NCBI GenBank assembly: GCA_000231825.2
Contig: JH720298.1
Span: 811,885 to 875,884 of the forward strand
From: Tetrahymena elliotti 4EA
Taxonomy: Eukaryota > Ciliophora > Oligohymenophorea > Hymenostomatida > Tetrahymenidae
DNA length: 64,000 nucleotides
Direction: 5' to 3'
Positions 26,066 to 36,235 of this stretch are shown piece after piece. A program made the translations under genes and the position numbers. The notes under the pieces are model-generated. The model saw only the letters and a list, made by a program, of their open reading frames with translations. It was not told where the DNA came from and did not search any database. Positions within the stretch are counted from its first letter, which is position 1, and each line of letters begins with the position of its first letter.

Positions 26066-27360
26066 GTTTTTAAAAAAGAAGATTTAAAAGAAATCTTAGT
26101 ATTTTTTACTGAATCAATCTAAAAACAATTAAAATCTTTAATAAATTGATTAATATGTGAAGCAATTAAATAATTCAAAAAAATATGAAGATATTATTTT
26201 ATATTCATTCATCTCACTCCAAAAAATAAAAAAATTCCTCATAAAATTCTTAATTAAATTCAATATTTTTTCATCTAAATTATCTCTATAAAACAATAAA
26301 TTAAACTAGAAAATAATACATAGAAATTTCAAAATAAATTACTAATCTTCTAATTTAAAAAATGTTCTGTATTTAAAAAAATGTAAAAATATTTAAGATA
26401 TTTAATTGTTCAAAAATATTTATGGAAGGATGGATGGATGGACAGAGATTTCAATACAAAAAACTAAGCTTTAACACTTTAATTTTTTTTAAATTATTAA
26501 AAAGCTGAGCTAAATAAATTGATAACCTTCTTGATGGGTTGAGAAATCAGATCAGACTCATCACTTTTTTAATCAAAATTATTTATAAAAAATTCAAAAA
26601 TCTATTAATAGATTTTGATTTGAATATGTACTAAGTGATTTCTCAAGATTTTTTCCTTATCAAAAAGAAATTCATCTAAAGTGAAGATAGAAGGAAAGTT
26701 TTAGTTTTGATATATCTTCAAACAATTATGTTGAGATCTCATCATTTTGACAATAAGTCTTTTTTCCAAATTTTATTTTGAGAATCTTAATAAATATTAT
26801 AGAATTTATCTTCTAAAAAGCAAGATTTATATATTGAAAACAAAAGGTAGATCCGCTTCTACATTTCGTTTGTTATTCATTATTCTAAAATGATATTTCG
26901 TCCTCTAAAGTAGGATTATTTTGTCTTGAAAAATTCTCAAGAATCCTCAAATTTTTTCATAACTTTCTCCTTTATTTCTTGATCTTTTACCCTTTCAATT
27001 TGTTATTCTTTCTCCAGTTTTGGGATTTCTTCCTCAATGTTTTTAATTTTTTTCTGATTGATAGTCATCTTCACTATTAAGTTTCATCAATCACCTTGAT
27101 TTTATGTTATAGTTCAGAATTTTTTTGATCTCCTTACTCCATTTTTAATTATTTATGACTTTCTAGATATTTTTTTTTGAAAACAATATCTAAAGTCTTT
27201 CTTCAATCCCAACAAGTGGCAAGTGGTTCATTTGAGATAAGACTTGGGAAATTATCCTATTACTAAAACGGACTCTTTATCGTCTAGAAGGAATTTTCAA
27301 TTAGTGAAATTTGAGGGTAAATCAATTCACATTCTTTTGAATTCATAGTTATCTTATTTA
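26066..27360. repeat. Segmental duplication copy A
   Basis: About 1.3 kb that aligns by eye, with many small indels, to copy B at about 29175-30590, in the same orientation. Shared blocks include CTTAGTATTTTTTAC, GAAATTTCAAAATAAAT, ACTAAGTGATTTCTCAA and CATCAAAAAGAA. It contains the decayed gene listed separately. The 3.1-kb offset and the divergence suggest an old duplication. Confidence 0.7.
26480..27345 (-). pseudogene. Broken coiled-coil gene, copy A
   Basis: Minus-strand remnant homologous to the copy at 29722-30545. From a possible ATG at 27345 the frame stops early at a TGA. The alignable segments fall in different frames: VGIEERLQIL, then IEEEIPKLEKEQQIERVKDQ, then ADLPFVFNIQILLFRR, then NFPSIFTLDEFLFDKE. 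The frame changes are not GT..AG introns. The parent protein had a central coiled coil and a C-terminal part that I do not recognise. Copy A is more decayed than copy B at its N-terminal end. Confidence 0.55.
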
Positions 27361-27394
27361 TGGAAGTTAATTAGTTTTATTGTTAATTATATTT

Positions 27395-27960
27395 TTAAAT
27401 TCTAATCTTATTTAATAATCACTTGTCTTAAGCTTAATCTTGCTTGAAAAAAAATTTTTTTTAAATAAGAATAGAAAAACTAAAAAAATCAGAGGAGACA
27501 TAAAATAGGGCTTAATATTGATATTGACGAAAGATCAAATTCACTATTTTCAATTTTATAAATTATTCTAGCAATATTGACCAATAAAAACCATACTTTG
27601 GGAATAATAAACTCAAAAATAAAGTTAATTAATTTTTTCTTTGCTAAATTTTAACATGATCTTATTTAATTATCTTTTGTTTTAAACTAAATTTTGCTTG
27701 AAAAAAATTACTTTTATCTTTGAAATGAAAAAAAAGAGAATAAATGGTCACAATATTGATGCAAGAGCAAATGCAATATTTAAAATTTTATATTCTTTTC
27801 TAGCGCTTGACACTTAGAAGCTGTATTTTGGGAATTAGAAACTAGAATATAAAGCTAATTAATTTTTTCTTTGCTAAATTTTTACATTATCTTATTTAAT
27901 TATCTTTTGTTTTTTTTGCTAAATTTTGCTCACAACCAAAAAAAAGAGGAAGTAAATTAT
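27395..27960. repeat. Tandem units of about 240 bp
   Basis: Three successive blocks share the core CTTATTTAAT.ATC..TTGT, then TTTTGCTTGAAAAAAA or a variant, at about 27408, 27660 and 27890. Between them lies a shared part with TACTTTGGGAAT/TATTTTGGGAAT and TTAATTAATTTTTTCTTTGC. A related core recurs in the inverted repeat at 30614-31040, so this is one repeat family. Confidence 0.65.
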
Positions 27961-27999
27961 TAAAATAAATATTAGATAGATATAAAAACCAAGAACTAT

Positions 28000-28115
28000 A
28001 TCTTCTTGAAAAAAAGACAGTGATGAATTGATGAAAGTTTTTCAGAGCTCATTTTAATATTTCGAATTATTTGATCCTGATTATGTAAACAAACAATTTA
28101 TGAAATTAAATTGAA
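28000..28115 (+). pseudogene. Possible decayed exon remnant
   Basis: A short coding-like stretch reads NQELYLLEKK in one frame and DSDELMKVFQSSFQYFELF in another, the switch lying in a run of seven A. It is too short to name. It could be chance, or a relic of the same gene family. Confidence 0.25.
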
Positions 28116-28288
28116 AATCATCTTTTTTCAAATAAATTCATAATTGATGATTAATTTAAGATAATCATTATATTTTTCGCTGTTGCAATCTTCTTGGTTA
28201 TAATTTTGTTAGTTAAATCCATTATTTTTTGTTAATAAAATTATCAGCTATTTTTAAAAAACATTAAAATTTTTATCTTTATATATAT

Positions 28289-28304
28289 AGTACCCTAGGG
28301 TACT
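28289..28304. repeat. Perfect 16-bp palindrome
   Basis: AGTACCCTAGGGTACT is a perfect palindrome and unusually G+C rich for its surroundings. No function can be assigned. Confidence 0.7.
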
Positions 28305-29174
28305 GCCTTAGTAAAGGCTACATACAAATAGAATACATATGCAGACTACATTTTTATAATCATTTTTTTTTAATTCATTCAAAAAAAGCTTTTAATTATA
28401 AAATTATATTTGTTTTATTATTTTATCTTTTAAGACAGATAAATTTTAAAATACACTCATAATTATCAGAATAAGGTTACAACAAACAGCCAATAAATAT
28501 ATAAATATAATGAAACATTTTCCATAAATAATTTATATCAAACTGATTGATTTAAAACATATATAATTTGCTTAATAAAAAAATATACATTTTTGTTAAC
28601 TCATAAAATATAAAATACATGTAAATGTGGTAATAATTGTTTATTTTAATCATAGGATGATATTTTTATTTGCGAATAGTAAGATTAAAACATAATTTAG
28701 CTATTAAAATAAGTGCAGACAATAAAAAATAATTTTATTTAAATAATATAGAATAATAAAGAGAAATTTCTATTTATATTGTTGTTATAAATCCAAAATA
28801 TTTAAAATCTAATAATTAATGCCAAATCAATCGAAAAACAGTTAAAGTATTAATAAATTAAAAAATTTGTAAAAAAATTCATCAAATGAAACATGAAGTG
28901 ATTATTTTATCATCAGGCATTTTCAAAATCTTATATTAGAGGATGATTTTTAATAATTTCAGATAGTTTTGCCTTATGAATTTTTTTTATCCATTATTTA
29001 TGAAGACTTATTTATTGTATTTTTATTTAGTTAGTTAGTTAGTTAGGTAATTAATTTTTTTGAAAAAACTTTTATGAAAGAGTAAATACAATCAATAATT
29101 TAAATTATAATAGATTATTTGGCACTAGATCTTTGATATTTGAGGAATTAGCAGTCAGTTCAATAAATGTTTGT

Positions 29175-30590
29175 AATAAGAAGATTTAAAGATATCTTAG
29201 TATTTTTTACCACTAAAAACTATTAATTCATTAAGAAATTGATTAATTTGTAAAGCAATTAAATAAGTGTACAAATATGATGTCATTATTTATATAAATA
29301 TGCTTTTATAATCATCTCACTCAAAAATATAAAAGGCCCTCACAAAACTATTAATTCAATTGATGATATTTTTCATTAATACTATCTATTTCTCATCAAA
29401 CAATTAATTAATTTCAAAAAAAATAACACTAAGAAATTTCAAAATAAATAATTTTCTTCAAATTAAAAAAATGCAAATGCATCATCATTTTAATCATTAT
29501 ATCAAATTTTCTATTTAACAAAATGAAAATTTATTTAACAGATTTAATTGTTCAAAAATATGTATGTATGTATGCATCGATGGACAAACAGACGGATAGA
29601 TAGATATTTCAATACAAAGAACAAAGTTTTATTTATTTAACGTGTAAATTTTTTTAATAATAGAAAAAGTTGAGCTAAGTTGATAGATAACCTCCTTACT
29701 TGATGAAAATATACAAATCAATCAGACTCCCCACTCTATTTTATCTTAATTCTTTCTCAGAAATTCAAAAATCTATTGATAGCTTTTGATTTGAATAGTC
29801 TCATCATGTACTAAGTGATTTCTCAATATGTCTTCCTCATCAAAAAGAAGTTCATCTAAACTGAAGATAGTAGGAAAGTTGCAGTACTTTTGAAATGTAG
29901 AAAATTGTGTAGATATTTCATCATTTAACAATAAATCTTTGAAATCTTGATTATCCTAATTTTTTTTTGGGAATTTCACCAAATAATACATACAGAATTT
30001 ATCTTCTAAAAAGTAAGATTTGTGTTTTTAGGACAAAAGGCAGATCTTCTTTTACATTTCCTTCTTGATTTTTCTACCATGCCATTTCATCCTTTAAAGA
30101 AGTGCCCTATTATTTTAAACGTTTTTGTAAGTGGTTAATTAGTTTCATTGTTTTTTCCTTTGATTCTGCTCTCTTCTCTTTTCAATTTCTTATTCTTCCT
30201 CCAGTTTTTTGATATCTTCCTCCAGTTATTTAATTTCTTCTGTTTTTTTTTTTGTGAATCGTCATCACCATCATTATCAAGCTTTCTCATTTTTTGAATT
30301 TATGGTTCAGAACAGTTTTCTTCTGCTTACTCCCTTTTAAGTAATTGTTAACTTTCTAAAAATTATTTTCTAGATTACAATTTCTAAAACCTTTCTTCAA
30401 CACTAACAAATGGGTTTGAAAAAAATAAACTTATGTCTTTATCCCACTCAAAAAAAGGGCCATTGTTTTATTATTTTAGTGTTGAAGGTAAATACTCTTC
30501 CATATATTCAATGTATTATTTGTATTGAGTTAAAAACTAATCCATTTTGAAGACTTCTGTATTCTTATTTTTATATTCAAAAATAAGAAG
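29175..30590. repeat. Segmental duplication copy B
   Basis: Partner of the segment at 26066-27360, same orientation. It starts at a block with AAGAAGATTTAAAGATATC and runs through the decayed gene. Simple GTAT and GATA tracts near 29565-29600 stand where copy A has a GGAT tract near 26430. Confidence 0.7.
29722..30545 (-). pseudogene. Broken coiled-coil gene, copy B
   Basis: From ATG at 30545 a clean N-terminus reads MDQFLTQYKQYIEYMEEYL, then FFEWDKDISLFF and VSVEERFQKLQ. At a run of 11 A near 30250 the coiled coil continues in another frame (IKQLEEDIKKLEEEQEIEKR). It shifts again near 30165 and again at a run of 9 A near 29958. The C-terminal part, with FPTIFSLDELLFDEEDILR and IFEFLRKNQDKIEWGV, ends at TGA 29722. 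At least three indels are needed to join the pieces. The span of 824 nt is not a multiple of 3. Other genes here read cleanly through similar A runs, so a true pseudogene is more likely than sequencing error. The family is not recognised. Confidence 0.6.
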
Positions 30591-30613
30591 AAGCAAAATA
30601 AAGCAAAAAAAAA

Positions 30614-31040
30614 CATGATTATTAAATAAGACTAGAATGTGAAAATTTAGCAAACAGACAAATAAATAAATTAATTGTCTATTTTTCTAATTCCCAAAGT
30701 ACAGTATCTAACTAAGTAAGTATCTAGTGTGAGAATGATATTATTAAATTTAAAATAATGAATTTGCTTTTTCATCAAAATACATTTGAAGTTGTATTTG
30801 ATTTTGATTTTTTAATTGGTAAATTAATAATAGAAGTTTAAAACAATTATAACACAACTTTAAAAGGATTTTGATGAAAAAGTAAGTAAATTCATTATTT
30901 TAAATTTAATAATATCATTCTCACATTAGATACTTACTTAGTTAGATACTGTACTTTGGGAATTAAAAAAATAGACAATTAATTAATTTATTTGTTTGTT
31001 TGCTAAATTTTCACATTCTAATTTTATTTAGTAATCATTT
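30614..31040. repeat. Long inverted repeat (hairpin), arms about 190 bp
   Basis: The left arm (about 30614-30798) and the right arm (about 30850-31040) are reverse complements with few mismatches and one 4-nt indel. Shared blocks in arm orientation are ATTCCCAAAGTACAGTATC, TAACTAAGTAAGTATCTA, and GAGAATGATATTATTAAA. The spacer is about 50 bp. Read from the outer side, the arms carry the same core as the tandem units near 27400-27960. Confidence 0.9.
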
Positions 31041-31400
31041 GTTTAAGCTTAATTTGCATGAAAAAGTATCTTTTAAATTGTAAATTAAAAAAAGAGAAAG
31101 TAAATAAATATCAAAAAAAATTTAGAAATTTAAAATTAAAAAAGAAAAAATCAGAGTATATACAATACAATATCATAAAATGAACTTCAATTCAAAAGTT
31201 GATTAATTATTTTAAGATTTAATGAATTAATCTCAGACTAAACCCATGAAACTATTTTTAAAGAAATAGCAACGAGTATTACTAGGGCAAATAATATCTT
31301 AGAGATTTAAAAAGATTATAATCATTACAAATTATTTTTATTATGCTTTGGAGAAGAGAAATTTATAGAAAATTAAAAAATTTAGTCAAATCATAAGGAC

Positions 31401-31643
31401 ATGACCTTTAAGATTGATTGTTTACTCTATTTGATGTGGCCTTAAACAGCTTAACAAATAAGTAGATAATATCTCTTTCAAAATATAGCTGCTCTTCCTA
31501 GTCTACAAACACTTAATTTTTATAAATATTGGTGTCAGTTAAACTTGCTACCTGGAGACAATAATCAATTACTAGCAGCTTATGGACATTTACTTCACTT
31601 TTTAAACATTATTGATAATCCTCAATTAGCGAACAACTTATGA
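31401..31643 (+). CDS. Short LRR-like ORF, doubtful
   Basis: An 80-codon frame from ATG to TGA. The middle (NIAALPSLQTLNFYKYWCQL) resembles one leucine-rich repeat of the degenerate type common in ciliates. There is no second repeat and no splice partner that I can find. It lies at the edge of the decayed region, so it may be a gene fragment. Composition is a little more G+C rich than the flanks, which is the main reason for listing it. Confidence 0.3.
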
Positions 31644-33282
31644 AATAATAATTTATAATAATTATTCTTAACGTTTTTAACTATTAAATTTAAAAACAAA
31701 AAAGAAATTAATAAATGAATTCAGATTTTTCTGTTTAAAAATTTTTGAAAATCTCATTCAATGATCGATGAGTCTAGTGTATAAAAAGCTATTTTGAAAA
31801 CTAATTTTCATTCTAAAGCAAAAAATAAAATATTTATAATTCAGGTGAATAGCTTCTTCCTTTATTATATTTAGTTAGATGTATGCACTTAATTTCTAAA
31901 ACTAAATTTTCTAATCAATCTGATAATAAAAATCATTTAGAAATAAACTCTTAATTTAAAAATTTTAAAATGAATATACATTTTTTTATTAAATAAGAAT
32001 AAACAAACATTAATATTTAATAATATTTTAATTGAATTATTTCAAGAACAAAATTCTTCTTTCCATTATTTTTATATTGTTAAATATTATTTTTTTATTT
32101 TATTTATTAAGGAATAATTGAAGATAATTTGCTTTTAATTTTATTTGAAAATTCAAAACATTATTTGCCATTAATATTATTTTTTTTTATCATATTGAAT
32201 AAATTTATAAAAAGAACTAATAAATATTAAAATATTTATGATAGAAATACTAAAAAAAAACACTTTTAGATTATAGTAGACTTTGATACATATTATTTAA
32301 TATATTATCACCTTAGTTCACTGTTTTATGAGCAAAAATGTTAAGATTAATATTAGAGAGTGAGTGAGTTAGTTAGTTAGATAGATAGATACTGAATTTA
32401 TAAGCTTTAAGAGTGAAGATAGGATATTAAGAACAAAATCAAAGAATAAAATCAATGAAAATCTCTTTATTAGTAAGTTCCAATAATTTTATAATTTTAT
32501 GATTAAAGGAATTATTTTTAAAGCATTGAATAATTCAATTTTCAACATCATTAAGTAAGTAAGTAAGTAGGTAGATAAGTTAATTTAGAGCAATTTCAAT
32601 TATGCTCTCTGGATATAATAGCTTTTTTAATGGAAATTAAATCAAAGAAAATTAATTGTTGTAATTTTTAGATAAATTAATAACAAATTATATAGTTAAT
32701 TGATGATAGTTATAAAATATTGAAATTATTTTGTTTTATATTTTATTAAAATTTGTAAATTAATATTGCTGATTAGCCAGCCAAATAGATAGATGATATA
32801 ATGAAGAAGTGATGAAAAAATCAATTTTTGATTGTGCTTAAATAATTAATCATTCAATCATCTATCTCATAAACTCTTTTTCTTTAGTTGTAAAACAATT
32901 ATTTTTAAATATTTAAGTATTTTTATTAAATCTCTCTTTCTTAGAATTTTAGAATGGATCTTTAGAGAGAGAGCTAGTTATCTTTTATTGTACTATATAA
33001 AAGAGCCAACTTTCCTTCATTCATGTTCATATAAATCAAAATTAGAGATGCTTATGAAAATGAATTTGATCATTTCATTGGATCTATCTCCATCAGCAAT
33101 TTATGATGAAAAAATATCTATCAATATATTAGTATACTTTTTATCTTAGTTTATTTATTTGTTTTTATGTTTGTTTGTTTATTAATTTTATTTAGTTGGA
33201 AGACTTTTTTATAATTGTATGGACAAAAAAGAAATCATCATGTTAAATTATTCATGAAGCTTAGATTTTTTGGTTTATTTAT
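31644..33282. other. Intergenic A+T-rich region
   Basis: No gene supported. Simple repeats include TTAG/GATA near 32360-32390 and AAGT near 32553-32575. Confidence 0.6.
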
Positions 33283-34984
33283 TCATTGGTATGCGCTGAA
33301 ACTCTTTCTTGTATGTTCTTCTTTGACCATTTTATCATTACTTTCTGTTTATTCTTGATTGTTGGAATTATTTACTCTTTATGATTCTATCATCATTTAA
33401 AATTATTTTTGCTATTCTGGGTCTAAAGATTTGAATTCTTTTAAAAGGATTTATAAATCAGGAAGAGATGTTTTGAATTAATGAGAGGCTTCTTGGGTCT
33501 TATCCTCTTTCTTTTATTCTGCAACAGAAGGGGAAATAGACATATTACTACCGTTTTTATTGTTTATATTATTAGAATTATTATCATTGTTTGAAAAGCC
33601 TATCAAATCGCTAGGGTTTATTTGGTTATTCTATTACATCTACTATTATTATTGTTGTTGCTGTTATAATTACTATTATTGATGTTATTGTTGTTGTTAT
33701 TGTTATTGTTATTGTTGAATTTACTACTATTACTATTGCTACAATTATTATTATTAGTTGTTATTATTAAAATTATTGTTGTTGTTATTATTATTATTAT
33801 TAAAATTGTTAGCAGGAGAATTTTTGATCTAGTTAGCTGCTAAATTATTATTATTATTACTATTATTATTGGAGTTATTACTATTGAAGAATTAAGTATT
33901 ACTAATTCCTGAGGGTGTTGGTGTAGGAGGGGCGAAAGCGAAGCTTGTCATAGAAGAAATACCTCCGTTCTCAAAGTTTGGATAGGTGCCTTAAAACATA
34001 TTCATATATGGATTTTCTGATTAATCAGGTTTATCTAATTCATTAAGAGTACCACCTCCTCCTCCTCCTCCTCCTATTTTTGAGATAGGTAGATATTATT
34101 TAGATTGTATGATGAATGGAGTAAGTATAGGATTGTATCCAAAAATACCAGGTGTTGGTACAGTAGGATATGAATAATAGCCAGGAACTATTGGAGTGAT
34201 GGCAGAAGGGGTTGTATTGCCTATTGTAGAATATGGAGGTTTAAATAATGGGAGATTTCTGACACCAGGAGATTGCATGGTGCTATCTAATTAAAACATT
34301 GGAGATGCAGTTTCATGTTAGTTCATACTGGATTATTGATTAATTTAAGATTAGCTGGGCATTTAAATCTAGTTTTTGTTATTGTTGGGGAATCCAGCAG
34401 CATATAAAGGAGTCATTGATGAGCCTTAGAAGAAATTTAAACCATTATAATAAGGAGTCTAAGTAAATATATTATCTAAATTATTTTAGCTCATTATTCC
34501 TACTTGAGCTAAATTGTTTGTCTCACTTTCATTATTTGCAGGTAAATTAGCATTTACAACTGCTGCTCCATTTTGAATAGGATTAGAATCAGCCTTAGGA
34601 ATTTTAATATTTTGCATAACTAGACCTCTTCTTGCTAATACAGAATTAGATGCTACTGTGTTATTAGGCTAATTTTATTTGTCACCTTATGAAGAGTCTA
34701 AGTTGTTACCACTTGTGTTGTTATTGAAGTTCAAGCGAGCTAGATTTAAGGTAGCTCCTCTGTTTAATAGACCATCTTTACCTTCTTCATTATTTTTTTA
34801 TAAGTTAAGGTTAGCCTTTTTGTTGTTGTTATTATCATCTTCTTCCTCAATATTAGGATTTCCTTCCATAAGCTCCTCATCTTAGTCATCCTATTCCTCA
34901 ATCTTTAAGTTCTTTCTGTCATTGTTATTTGTGCTATTAGAAGCAGTTTAGTTATTTCCAAAATTATTTTTCAATTGGTTTCTC
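33283..34984 (-). CDS. Q/N-rich low-complexity protein, possible regulator
   Basis: One long exon of 567 codons ending at TGA (33285), entered by an apparent acceptor at 34985-34986. The first exon with the ATG is not identified. Composition is dominated by N, Q, P and S. The order is an acidic patch (MEGNPNIEEEDD), a P/T/Y-rich middle (NPILTPFIIQ, a run of glycines near 34070, FAPPTPTPSG), long N runs, then long Q runs made largely of TAA/TAG and CAA codons (about 33630-33780). The C-terminal part, with FKTSLPDLQILLKEFKSL and MMIESQRVN, may be a short helix. Such proteins are often RNA-binding or transcription cofactors, but there is no domain that proves it. Confidence 0.7.
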
Positions 34985-35352
34985 CTAATAGTATTTAAAA
35001 ATAAACGATTAATTTCATTTCAAGTAAAGTAAAATTGTATAAAACTCTATTTAAAATTATTAAAACAAACTCATTCATTATTTGTAAGTAAAATACAAAA
35101 CAACCATTCACTCTTTCAAAGCTCAATATAAAAATCTATTTATGATGAGTCAATAGAACTATTATCTATTCGTAAAGATTGAGAAACTTTTTGATATGTA
35201 TTCTCAATAGCTAAACTCAAATCAACCAAATACCCAAAAAAACAAGTAAATTAATTAGCAAGCAAGTAAGGGAGGAAGGAAGTAAGAAAGAAAGAAAAAT
35301 TCAAATATTTTAGTTTAATTGAGAAAAATAAAAAAATTGATTATAAAAATAA
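34985..35352. other. Divergent intergenic region
   Basis: Expected to hold the missing first exon of the Q/N-rich gene (-) and the promoter of the small + gene. No motif can be named. Confidence 0.45.
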
Positions 35353-36235
35353 ATGTTGGCAAAATCAGAGGAGAGAGAGATCCAAATAGAGAGTAAATTG
35401 CGTTAATGGTGTTATTTGTAGTCTATTATAATTAATATTATTAATTTCTTTTTTAGCTTTTATATTTTGTGGGAAATTCAAAAAATTTTAGTGCTTTTAA
35501 TTCAATGAACCATAAATAATCTTTATTTTATTATAAATTTTATAATCTTTTTCACAGTGCATGTGTATGTTATCTTTCTTAATTTATTTATTTATTTGCT
35601 GCTAGCCTAGGAAATTAAACAATCGAGATCGATTTTTTATAATATTTGATTGATATATCAAATTATTGCTTGTGTTCTATTTTTCACATAAAATCCTTAA
35701 TTAATTTATTTGTTATTAATAACTATTTTCTTTTTGAATTTTCTTTTTTTTTGTTAGATTTTTTCCATAGCTCTTCTTTTTTGTCAAAATTTAAATTATC
35801 ATCTATCTGATTCATTCATTCTTAGATTAACAAATTGATACAGGCCAAGTCTTTAAGTTTTACTTAAGAGAGCTACTTTGAGTTGATTAAACTTTCTTTG
35901 GTTGGTGGCTTGGTCTTTTACTATTTAAGCGCTTTCTTAATGAAGATTAAATTAATTAAATTTTGATAGAAGAGCTGAGAGAAAAGTTTAATCATCTTGA
36001 AATAATACAAATAAAAGCGAATAACTCTCTTACAGCACTAATTAAAAATAACAGTAGTGATGAAGAGGAGTTTGTTCAGATTATCATTAAATCTGAGGTG
36101 GAAGCGAATGAAATCTATCTTAATTGCGAATTAAATCTATCTGTAACCACAATTTATAAAGATTTTGCATAAAAATAAATCGGAATAGTCATATCTTTTT
36201 TTCTTCTTCCTTGCTTGCAAAATTTGGAAGGGTGA
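35353..36235 (+). CDS. Small helical protein, unrecognised
   Basis: Two exons, 35826-35904 and 35970-36235, phase together and read KSLSFTQESYFELIKLSL then VEELREKFNHLEIIQIKA, followed by SSDEEEFVQIIIKSEVEA and NLSVTTIYKDFAQ to TGA. A first exon may begin at the ATG at 35353 (MLAKSEEREIQIES), but its junction is not resolved. The product would be a mostly helical protein of roughly 130 residues, like many small complex subunits. No family is recognised. Its 3' end overlaps the 3' end of the MYB gene on the other strand by about 45 bp. Confidence 0.5.

Noticed and set aside
33630..33900. Trinucleotide expansion as a non-coding microsatellite
   Set aside because: It stays in frame with a 567-codon ORF and encodes Q and N runs, so it is coding low complexity.
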